A DNA stretch of 64,000 nt, taken from Escherichia sp. E1V33. GTDB taxonomy: Bacteria; Pseudomonadota; Gammaproteobacteria; Enterobacterales; Enterobacteriaceae. Below, in pieces: positions 54,005-62,163 of this stretch (position 1 is the first letter of the stretch; every line of letters starts with the position of its first letter). The notes below the pieces were generated by a model. It searched no databases. It had not been told where the DNA came from and was given only the letters and a program-made list of their open reading frames with translations. The position numbers and the translations under genes are program-made. Location: contig NZ_RHJI01000005.1 in NCBI RefSeq assembly GCF_004211955.1, positions 186,001 to 250,000 of the forward strand, read 5' to 3'.

Positions 54005-55771
54005 ATGAATAAATCCCGTCAAAAAGAGTTAACCCGCTGGTTAAAACAGCAAAGCGTCATCTCCCAACGTTGGCTGAATATTTCTCGTCTGCTGGGCTTT
54101 GTGAGCGGCATATTAATAATTGCCCAAGCCTGGTTTATGGCGCGAATTCTGCAACATATGATCATGGAGAACATTCCCCGAGAAGCCTTGCTGCTTCCCT
54201 TTACCTTGCTGGTGATGACCTTTGTGCTGCGTGCATGGGTGGTCTGGTTACGCGAACGGGTGGGCTATCACGCCGGGCAACATATTCGGTTTGCCATCCG
54301 CCGCCAGGTTCTTGACCGTTTGCAGCAGGCGGGGCCAGCCTGGATTCAGGGCAAACCTGCGGGGAGTTGGGCGACGCTGGTGCTTGAGCAAATTGACGAT
54401 ATGCATGATTACTACGCTCGCTACCTACCGCAAATGGCGTTGGCAGTCTCTGTACCACTACTGATTGTCGTCGCAATTTTCCCTTCTAACTGGGCCGCGG
54501 CACTTATTTTACTCGGCACTGCACCGTTAATTCCGTTGTTTATGGCTTTAGTTGGGATGGGGGCTGCCGATGCTAACCGACGCAACTTTCTCGCGCTTGC
54601 TCGCTTAAGTGGTCATTTTCTTGATCGTCTGCGCGGCATGGAAACCCTGCGTATTTTTGGTCGCGGCGAGGCTGAAATTGAAAGTATCCGTTCGGCTTCG
54701 GAAGATTTTCGCCAACGGACGATGGAAGTGTTACGCCTGGCGTTTTTATCCTCCGGTATTCTTGAATTCTTTACCTCGCTGTCGATTGCCCTGGTAGCGG
54801 TATACTTTGGTTTCTCTTATCTGGGCGAGCTGGATTTCGGTCACTACAGCACGGGAGTGACGTTGGCGGCGGGCTTCCTTGCGTTGATCCTAGCCCCTGA
54901 GTTTTTCCAGCCTTTACGTGATCTCGGCACGTTTTATCATGCCAAAGCCCAGGCAGTTGGCGCGGCTGACAGCCTGAAAACATTTATGGAAACGCCGCTC
55001 GCCCATCCACAGCGTGGTGAAGTTGAGTTAACGTCTACCGAACCAGTGACCATTGAAGCCAAAGATCTGTTCATCACATCGCCTGAAGGTAAAACGCTGG
55101 CTGGCCCGCTGAACTTTACACTACCTGCAGGCAAACGTGCGGTACTGGTGGGACGAAGCGGATCCGGGAAAAGCTCACTATTGAATGCGCTTTCCGGTTT
55201 TCTCTCCTATCAGGGCTCGCTGCAGATCAACGGCATTGAATTGCGGGAGTTATCTCCGGAATCATGGCGAAAACATCTCTCCTGGGTTGGCCAGAATCCG
55301 CAATTACCCGCGGCAACAGTAAGAGACAATGTGCTGCTGGCGCGGCCGGATGCCAGCGAGCAAGAGTTACAAACAGCTCTGGATAACGCCTGGGTCAGTG
55401 AGTTTCTGCCACTCCTGCCGCAAGGTATCGATACTCCCGTGGGCGACCAGGCAGCCCGTCTTTCCGTAGGTCAGGCACAACGTGTAGCAGTAGCGCGTGC
55501 ATTGCTTCATCCCTGCTCACTGTTATTACTGGATGAACCTGCAGCCAGCCTCGATGCTCACAGCGAGCAGCGTGTGATGCAGGTGCTAAACGCTGCCTCG
55601 CTGCGCCAGACAACGCTGATGGTCACTCACCAATTAGAAGATCTCGCTGACTGGGACGTCATTTGGGTGATGCAGGACGGCCAAATTATCGAGCAAGGTT
55701 GTTACGCTGATTTAAGCGTGGCTAACGGTCCATTCGCCACGTTGCTGGCCCACCGTCAGGAGGAGATTTAG
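54005..55771 (+). CDS. cydD: Glutathione/cysteine ABC exporter subunit CydD
   Basis: CydD and CydC form a heterodimeric ABC exporter in the inner membrane linked to periplasmic redox balance and needed for cytochrome bd assembly. Starting at MNKSRQKELTRW gives 588 residues; an earlier ATG (53930) lies in the trxB terminator and is rejected. The N-terminal half has about six membrane helices. The ATPase domain has Walker [18 protein letters not shown], a degenerate signature LSVGQAQRVAVARAL and Walker B LLLLDEPAASLDAHSE. Its stop abuts the cydC ATG directly. Confidence 0.97.
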   Translation: MNKSRQKELTRWLKQQSVISQRWLNISRLLGFVSGILIIAQAWFMARILQHMIMENIPREALLLPFTLLVMTFVLRAWVVWLRERVGYHAGQHIRFAIRRQVLDRLQQAGPAWIQGKPAGSWATLVLEQIDDMHDYYARYLPQMALAVSVPLLIVVAIFPSNWAAALILLGTAPLIPLFMALVGMGAADANRRNFLALARLSGHFLDRLRGMETLRIFGRGEAEIESIRSASEDFRQRTMEVLRLAFLSSGILEFFTSLSIALVAVYFGFSYLGELDFGHYSTGVTLAAGFLALILAPEFFQPLRDLGTFYHAKAQAVGAADSLKTFMETPLAHPQRGEVELTSTEPVTIEAKDLFITSPEGKTLAGPLNFTLPAGKRAVLVGRSGSGKSSLLNALSGFLSYQGSLQINGIELRELSPESWRKHLSWVGQNPQLPAATVRDNVLLARPDASEQELQTALDNAWVSEFLPLLPQGIDTPVGDQAARLSVGQAQRVAVARALLHPCSLLLLDEPAASLDAHSEQRVMQVLNAASLRQTTLMVTHQLEDLADWDVIWVMQDGQIIEQGCYADLSVANGPFATLLAHRQEEI

Positions 55772-57493
55772 ATGCGCGCGTTGCTTCCTTATCTGGCTCT
55801 ATATAAGCGTCATAAGTGGATGTTAAGCCTTGGTATTGTGCTGGCAATTATCACACTGCTCGCCAGTATCGGCTTGTTAACGCTTTCCGGTTGGTTCCTC
55901 TCCGCTTCGGCAGTGGCGGGAGTTGCAGGACTGTACAGCTTTAACTATATGCTGCCTGCCGCAGGGGTACGTGGCGCGGCAATCACCCGCACCGCCGGGC
56001 GTTATTTTGAACGCCTGGTGAGTCACGATGCGACTTTCCGCGTGTTGCAGCATTTGCGCATTTACACCTTCAGCAAGCTGTTGCCTCTCTCCCCTGCCGG
56101 GCTGGCCCGCTATCGCCAGGGCGAGTTACTCAACCGCGTCGTCGCCGATGTTGATACGCTCGATCATCTTTACCTGCGCGTTATCTCACCGCTGGTAGGG
56201 GCTTTTGTGGTGATTGTGGTGGTGACTATCGGGTTAAGTTTTCTTGATTTCACCCTCGCCTTCACGCTGGGCGGGATTATGTTGCTGACACTGTTCCTGA
56301 TGCCGCCGCTGTTTTACCGAGCGGGTAAAAGCACCGGGCAAAATCTTACCCATCTTCGCGGTCAGTATCGCCAACAGTTAACCGCCTGGCTACAAGGGCA
56401 AGCTGAACTGACCATTTTTGGTGCCAGCGATCGTTATCGCACGCAGTTAGAGAACACCGAAATTCAGTGGCTGGAAGCACAGCGTCGTCAGTCCGAACTG
56501 ACTGCGCTCTCGCAGGCAATTATGCTGTTGATTGGCGCTCTGGCGGTGATTCTGATGCTCTGGATGGCCTCCGGCGGCGTTGGCGGTAATAGCCAGCCAG
56601 GTGCGTTAATTGCGCTGTTTGTCTTCTGTGCATTGGCTGCATTCGAAGCCCTGACTCCGGTGACAGGCGCATTTCAGCATCTGGGGCAAGTTATTGCTTC
56701 TGCCGTGCGTATCACTGACTTAACGGACCAAAAACCAGAAGTGACCTTCCCGGATACTCAGTCCGCTGTTCCCGAGCAGGTTTCACTGACGTTACGGGAT
56801 GTTGCGTTCACTTATCCGGAACAATCCCAACAAGCGCTTCAAGGGATTTCTCTTCAGGCAAACGCCGGCGAACATATTGCGATTCTCGGGCGAACTGGAT
56901 GCGGAAAATCAACGCTGTTACAACTGCTAACCCGCGCATGGGACCCGCAACGGGGTGAGATTTTGCTTAACGGCAGCCCGATCGCTGACCTGAATGAATC
57001 GACATTGCGCCAGACCATCAGCGTTGTGCCGCAGCGAGTGCATCTGTTTAGCGCCACACTGCGCGATAATCTGTTACTCGCCGCACCTGGCGCTACAGAT
57101 GACACTCTAGCTGAAATTCTCCGTCGCGTTGGTCTGGAGAAACTTCTCGAAGACACAGGGCTCAACAGTTGGTTGGGAGAAGGTGGACGTCAGCTTTCCG
57201 GCGGCGAACTGCGTCGTCTGGCTATCGCCCGTGCGCTATTGCACGATGCACCGTTGGTATTACTGGATGAACCAACCGAAGGCTTAGACGCCACGACTGA
57301 AAGTCAGATCCTCGAATTGCTGGCCGAAATGATGCGTGAGAAAACGGTATTAATGGTTACACATCGCCTGCGTGGGCTTTCACATTTTCAGCAAATAATA
57401 GTGATGGACAACGGGCAAATTATTGAACAAGGTACTCATGCAGAACTGCTTGCCAGACAGGGGCGTTATTACCAGTTTAAGCAGGGTTTGTAA
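55772..57493 (+). CDS. cydC: Glutathione/cysteine ABC exporter subunit CydC
   Basis: Partner of CydD. The 573-residue protein has six membrane segments in the first half (LLPYLALYKRHKWMLSLGIV at the start), Walker A LGRTGCGKSTLLQLL (about residues 371-385), signature LSGGELRRLAIARAL and Walker B LVLLDEPTEGLDATTE. The start codon immediately follows the cydD stop, indicating coupled translation. Loss of either gene in E. coli blocks cytochrome bd maturation. Confidence 0.97.
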   Translation: MRALLPYLALYKRHKWMLSLGIVLAIITLLASIGLLTLSGWFLSASAVAGVAGLYSFNYMLPAAGVRGAAITRTAGRYFERLVSHDATFRVLQHLRIYTFSKLLPLSPAGLARYRQGELLNRVVADVDTLDHLYLRVISPLVGAFVVIVVVTIGLSFLDFTLAFTLGGIMLLTLFLMPPLFYRAGKSTGQNLTHLRGQYRQQLTAWLQGQAELTIFGASDRYRTQLENTEIQWLEAQRRQSELTALSQAIMLLIGALAVILMLWMASGGVGGNSQPGALIALFVFCALAAFEALTPVTGAFQHLGQVIASAVRITDLTDQKPEVTFPDTQSAVPEQVSLTLRDVAFTYPEQSQQALQGISLQANAGEHIAILGRTGCGKSTLLQLLTRAWDPQRGEILLNGSPIADLNESTLRQTISVVPQRVHLFSATLRDNLLLAAPGATDDTLAEILRRVGLEKLLEDTGLNSWLGEGGRQLSGGELRRLAIARALLHDAPLVLLDEPTEGLDATTESQILELLAEMMREKTVLMVTHRLRGLSHFQQIIVMDNGQIIEQGTHAELLARQGRYYQFKQGL

Positions 57494-57537
57494 GCTATTA
57501 TTGAACGATCCGACTTGCGTAGTGGAGTTTTGCAGTC

Positions 57538-58242
57538 ATGCGCCTGGTTCAACTTTCTCGCCATTCAATAGCCTTCCCTTCCCCGGAAGGCGCATTACGT
57601 GAGCCTAACGGTCTGCTGGCGCTGGGAGGCGATCTTAGCCCTGCGCGGCTGCTCATGGCTTATCAGCGCGGTATTTTCCCGTGGTTTTCTCCGGGCGATC
57701 CTATTCTCTGGTGGTCGCCTGATCCACGAGCGGTTTTATGGCCAGAATCACTGCATATCAGCCGCAGCATGAGACGTTTTCATAAGCGCTCTCCCTATCG
57801 CGTCACGCTGAATTTCGCGTTTGGTCAGGTTATTGAAGGCTGCGCCAGCGATCGCGAAGAAGGGACCTGGATTACGCGTGATGTCGTCGAAGCCTACCAT
57901 CGCCTTCACGAGTTGGGCCATGCCCATTCCATAGAAGTGTGGCGTGAAGGCGAACTTGTCGGCGGCATGTACGGCGTGGCGCAGGGAACTCTGTTTTGTG
58001 GCGAGTCGATGTTCAGCCGCATGGAGAATGCCTCTAAAACGGCGCTCCTGGTTTTTTGTGACGAATTTATCCGTCACGGCGGCAAGCTTATCGACTGCCA
58101 GGTATTAAATGACCATACGGCCTCGCTTGGCGCCTGTGAAATTCCTCGCCGGGATTACCTCAATTATCTCAATCAAATGCGCCCCGAACGGTTACCAAAT
58201 AATTTCTGGGTACCACGGCGATTGTTTTCACCACAAGAATGA
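57538..58242 (+). CDS. aat: Leucyl/phenylalanyl-tRNA-protein transferase
   Basis: Aat transfers Leu or Phe from tRNA to N-terminal Arg or Lys of proteins, creating an N-degron for ClpAPS. The 234-residue product has [40 protein letters not shown] and [12 protein letters not shown], typical of the family. It follows cydC at 44 bases, so it may share that transcript. In K-12 the ClpA gene, its functional partner, lies just beyond infA and serW; in this window a fimbrial cluster is found after serW. Confidence 0.97.
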   Translation: MRLVQLSRHSIAFPSPEGALREPNGLLALGGDLSPARLLMAYQRGIFPWFSPGDPILWWSPDPRAVLWPESLHISRSMRRFHKRSPYRVTLNFAFGQVIEGCASDREEGTWITRDVVEAYHRLHELGHAHSIEVWREGELVGGMYGVAQGTLFCGESMFSRMENASKTALLVFCDEFIRHGGKLIDCQVLNDHTASLGACEIPRRDYLNYLNQMRPERLPNNFWVPRRLFSPQE

Positions 58243-58744
<502 letters not shown>

Positions 58745-58782
58745 TTGTTTTACCGCCTGATGGGCGAAGAGAAAGAACGAGT

Positions 58783-58809
58783 AAAAGGTCGGTTTAACCG
58801 GCCTTTTTT
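58783..58809 (+). terminator. Terminator of infA
   Basis: AAAAGGTCGGTT and AACCGGCCTTTTTT pair (one G-T) with a minimal loop and T6. It ends three bases before the first CRISPR repeat. Confidence 0.9.
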
Positions 58810-58812
58810 GCG

Positions 58813-61065
58813 TTTGAAAACTGCCTGTACGGCAGTGAACATTGTCTGAAGATTATCGGCTCTGGCCATGAATTTCTAAGCTGCCTGTACGGCAGTGAAC
58901 CCAGTAATCTGACCTCCACCAGCTCGCGACACTTTCTAAGCTGCCTGTACGGCAGTGAACAAAAGAACCTTATGGTCAAAGCGATATAGTTCTTTCTAAG
59001 CTGCCTGTACGGCAGTGAACGACATAATGAAGGAGCCTGACGAGACTACTGATTTCTAAGCTGCCTGTACGGCAGTGAACATTTTGAGGACGGCGGCTGG
59101 TTTGTCTGCGGCTTTCTAAGCTGCCTGTACGGCAGTGAACTTCGCGCTACGAAATCGACTAATGATTTATGATTTCTAAGCTGCCTGTACGGCAGTGAAC
59201 TATAACACGCTGTTTGGACCCGGCGAACTACCTTTCTAAGCTGCCTGTACGGCAGTGAACTCCATAGTTGTGGCAGTTTTGCCGTTTCCATGTTTTCTAA
59301 GCTGCCTGTACGGCAGTGAACGCAAACGAGGTGCGCCTGATGTGCAACCAGGACTTTCTAAGCTGCCTGTACGGCAGTGAACCTTACGTCATGTTTGATC
59401 TATTTAATACAATATTTCTAAGCTGCCTGTACGGCAGTGAACGACATAATGAAGGAGCCTGACGAGACTACTGATTTCTAAGCTGCCTGTACGGCAGTGA
59501 ACGTTTTATTCAGGTTGGCATTGGTGTGTATGGATTTCTAAGCTGCCTGTACGGCAGTGAACTTTGGTGATGGCATCAGCTATGAACTGGAAATTTTCTA
59601 AGCTGCCTGTACGGCAGTGAACGTAACGGCGTGTTTTCAATTGATGGACTGATGTTTCTAAGCTGCCTGTACGGCAGTGAACCTAACTGACATCCTCAAC
59701 GGCTCATTCCAAAGTTTCTAAGCTGCCTGTACGGCAGTGAACCAATTTGATACATCTGCAACAGCTAACACAGTTTTCTAAGCTGCCTGTACGGCAGTGA
59801 ACTTAGCCAGCAGGCGTGGTTGCGCTATTGCTACTTTCTAAGCTGCCTGTACGGCAGTGAACCGGCATCAGTTACCTCCCCAGCCGTTATCGTTTTTCTA
59901 AGCTGCCTGTACGGCAGTGAACATCTGCCAGAACATCACGCAACCACAGCACCGTTTCTAAGCTGCCTGTACGGCAGTGAACCAGGATGATAACGAGTGG
60001 CTGCATATGTGCCTTTTCTAAGCTGCCTGTACGGCAGTGAACCAAAGAACGCTGTTACCGCTTCCCTGTGCGCCTTTCTAAGCTGCCTGTACGGCAGTGA
60101 ACACGACAGACGCAACAGAGAGCGTTTATCGCTGTTTCTAAGCTGCCTGTACGGCAGTGAACAGCCCTGGTAGTCAATTTTGAACGCGTATTCATTTCTA
60201 AGCTGCCTGTACGGCAGTGAACATGACCACGGTCTTTTACCGTAGCCTGAAGTCGTTTCTAAGCTGCCTGTACGGCAGTGAACGAATACAGCAACCAGTA
60301 CCAGTTCATGGCCCATTTCTAAGCTGCCTGTACGGCAGTGAACATATTATGACATTCGATGAATTGGCAGAAAAATTTCTAAGCTGCCTGTACGGCAGTG
60401 AACAATCTACGACAGCACAGCTACAGATTCCGCGCTTTCTAAGCTGCCTGTACGGCAGTGAACGGTTCATCGGTTTCTATTTTTTTAGTTGCAATTTTCT
60501 AAGCTGCCTGTACGGCAGTGAACACAACGTGCCGTATATTCCGTTCTCTGGCACCTTTCTAAGCTGCCTGTACGGCAGTGAACGATTAGGGTGCAAGTCC
60601 GGGCGCAGTTCGTGCTTTCTAAGCTGCCTGTACGGCAGTGAACGTAGTGCGCGCGGTAGCCAAGATTCGTAAACGTTTCTAAGCTGCCTGTACGGCAGTG
60701 AACAATAGTTTCCTGCCGTCGCCTTATTTTTTTGATTTCTAAGCTGCCTGTACGGCAGTGAACAATACCACGACACCGACTAATTCACAGCCAGCTTTCT
60801 AAGCTGCCTGTACGGCAGTGAACACGATACCCGCCGCGAATGCCTTAAATTCGAACTTTCTAAGCTGCCTGTACGGCAGTGAACTGGGCTGCCAGTGGCT
60901 TCCAGGTTGCGGACCATTTCTAAGCTGCCTGTACGGCAGTGAACATCGGTCTGATTTGCCATGCGCTGCTGTTCAGCTTTCTAAGCTGCCTGTACGGCAG
61001 TGAACGCTTCCTCATACACGCGCACCGTTCCGGGGATTTTCTAAGCTGCCTGTACGGCAGTGAAC
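58813..61065 (-). CRISPR. Type I-F CRISPR array, 38 repeats and 37 spacers
   Basis: The 28-base repeat, read on the plus strand, starts TTTCTAAGCTGCC and ends TGTACGGCAGTGAAC. Its reverse complement (GTTCACTGCCGTACAGGCAG plus CTTAGAAA) is the standard I-F repeat, with the CTGCC/GGCAG hairpin cut by Cas6f. I counted 38 repeats. Thirty-seven are identical; the one at 58813-58840 has three changes at its plus-strand 5' end. The decayed repeat marks the leader-distal end, so the array is transcribed on the minus strand with its leader at 61066 onward. Spacers are 32 bases except five of 33 (59261, 59322, 60223, 60824 and 60945). One spacer occurs twice (59021-59052 and 59443-59474). No cas gene is visible in the window. 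The infA-side position is the known site of I-F CRISPR in E. coli. Confidence 0.98.
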
Positions 61066-61336
61066 TGAAATAATAGCAGACTATCCGATTGATTTACTGT
61101 TAAAACTTACAAAATCACAGTTTCAAACCCTTTTTCCAGACTTCAAAATAGCAATAAACAAAATCAATGAGTTACATTACAACCTAGAAAAAGGGTCGGT
61201 TTGGTACTCCTTCAAACTCATATTTTCTGCATAGATTTTGATAAACAATTGATCAGAACACACACGATCATAATCTCCATAGCGCGAACAGTATGTTCAT
61301 TGCGTAACCAAACGAATCAATCTCTATAAATTCTTC
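61066..61336 (-). promoter_or_regulatory. CRISPR leader with IHF sites and inverted repeat
   Basis: This AT-rich stretch adjoins the newest repeat. A consensus IHF site AATCAATGAGTTA lies at 61162-61174, inside a 10-bp inverted repeat ACCCTTTTTC (61127-61136) / GAAAAAGGGT (61187-61196). A second IHF-like site, one mismatch from consensus in the other orientation, lies at 61082-61094, 17 bases from the last repeat. Proximal and distal IHF sites with flanking inverted motifs are reported for I-F leaders, where IHF bends DNA for Cas1-Cas2/3 integration. No ORF of note is present. Confidence 0.75.
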
Positions 61337-61365
61337 TTGACCGTTTTACTCCAACTCCCTATAGT
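61337..61365 (+). promoter_or_regulatory. Promoter of tRNA-Ser(GGA)
   Basis: TTGACC (61337-61342) and TATAGT (61360-61365) are spaced by 17 bp and followed by a GC-rich discriminator (AGCGCCCC), typical of stable-RNA promoters under stringent control. The expected start is near 61372, about 37 bases before the tRNA. Confidence 0.85.
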
Positions 61366-61408
61366 AGCGCCCCGTTGCCCCCCATGAGGTCAGGCAGCAA
61401 AACAATTT

Positions 61409-61496
61409 GGTGAGGTGTCCGAGTGGCTGAAGGAGCACGCCTGGAAAGTGTGTATACGGCAACGTATCCGGGGTTCGAATCCCCGCCTCACCGCCA
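61409..61496 (+). tRNA. serW: tRNA-Ser (anticodon GGA)
   Basis: An 88-base tRNA with acceptor stem GGTGAGG/CCTCACC, a long class II variable arm (GTGTATACGGCAACGTATC), T loop TTCGAAT and encoded CCA. The anticodon GGA is at 61443-61445 and reads UCC and UCU. Position after infA marks it as serW. The T stem is CGGGG/CCCCG; as I recall, K-12 serW has GGGGG/CCCCC here, so this copy carries a compensatory pair change. The last 19 bases are repeated downstream in the tandem array. Confidence 0.97.
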
Positions 61497-62087
61497 TATT
61501 TTAAGAAGAGCTCGTACGAAAGTACGGGCTTTTTTTCGCATGTTGCACAGACTGGCGGGGGTGAGAAGCCCGGCCCCGGGTTCGACAACTGGCGACAGCC
61601 AGTTGGACAGACCGTGAACGCAGTGAACGGGCTGCCCGCAGGGCGAGCGAAGCGAGTCAATCCCCGCCTCACCGCCATATTTTAAGAAGAGCTCGTACGA
61701 AAGTACGGGCTTTTTTTTCGCATGTTGCACAGACTGGCGGGGGTGAGAAGCCCGGCCCCGGGTTCGACAACTGGCGACAGCCAGTTGGACAGACCGTGAA
61801 CGCAGTGAACGGGCTGCCCGCAGGGCGAGCGAAGCGAGTCAATCCCCGCCTCACCGCCATATTTTAAGAAGAGCTCGTACGAAAGTACGGGCTTTTTTTT
61901 CGCATGTTGCACAGACTGGCGGGGGTGAGAAGCCCGGACCCGGGTTCGACAACTGGCGACAGCCAGCTGGACAGACCGTGAACGCAGTGAACGGGCTGCC
62001 CGCAGGGCGAGCGAAGCGAGTCAATCCCCGCCTCACCGCCATATTTAAAGAAGAGCTCGTACGAAAGTAGGGGCTTTTTTTTCGCAT
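61478..62087 (+). repeat. Tandem repeat derived from the 3' end of serW (rtT-like)
   Basis: Units of 181, 182 and 182 bases, followed by a partial unit of about 65, begin at 61478 (inside the tRNA), 61659, 61841 and 62023. Each starts with AATCCCCGCCTCACCGCCA, the last 19 bases of the tRNA. Each contains a GCTCGTAC/GTACGGGC hairpin with a T tract and the palindrome-rich CTGGCGACAGCCAG segment. The layout (about 3.3 units, 19-base tRNA tail) parallels the rtT repeats of 178 bp after tyrT in K-12. The last unit is mutated in its hairpin (GTAGGGGC). Units are nearly identical, suggesting recent homogenisation. Confidence 0.93.
61510..61536 (+). terminator. Terminator of serW, repeated in each tandem unit
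   Basis: GCTCGTAC, loop GAAA, GTACGGGC (one G-T pair), then T7. Copies with T8 recur at about 61691 and 61873; the fourth at about 62055 is damaged. Confidence 0.85.
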
Positions 62088-62101
62088 GTGACCCGTCCTG
62101 A

Positions 62102-62136
62102 ATAAAAAACACGTACTTCCTCTTCGAAAGTACGTG
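62102..62136 (-). terminator. Terminator of the fimbrial cluster
   Basis: CACGTACTT and AAGTACGTG form a 9-bp stem with a 9-base loop; on the minus strand it ends in T6. It lies 27 bases after the adhesin stop and shields the fimbrial transcript from the tRNA repeats. Confidence 0.85.
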
Positions 62137-62163
62137 AAAATCAGTGGCTGATTACCATACCCA

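Noticed and set aside
59563-59594. Spacer that reads FGDGISYELEI and faintly resembles porin text (SISYEFE in OmpF)
   Set aside because: Only a few residues agree and the DNA is not identical to ompF in the window, so self-targeting is not supported.
59046-61003. Several ORFs on both strands across the CRISPR array with repeated SLPYRQLR or FLSCLYGSE motifs
   Set aside because: These are translations of the repeat and spacer pattern; the 60-base period keeps the frame open.
61066-61336. Possible remnant of a cas gene in the leader region
   Set aside because: The stretch is AT-rich, has no sustained frame, and its features are explained by a leader.
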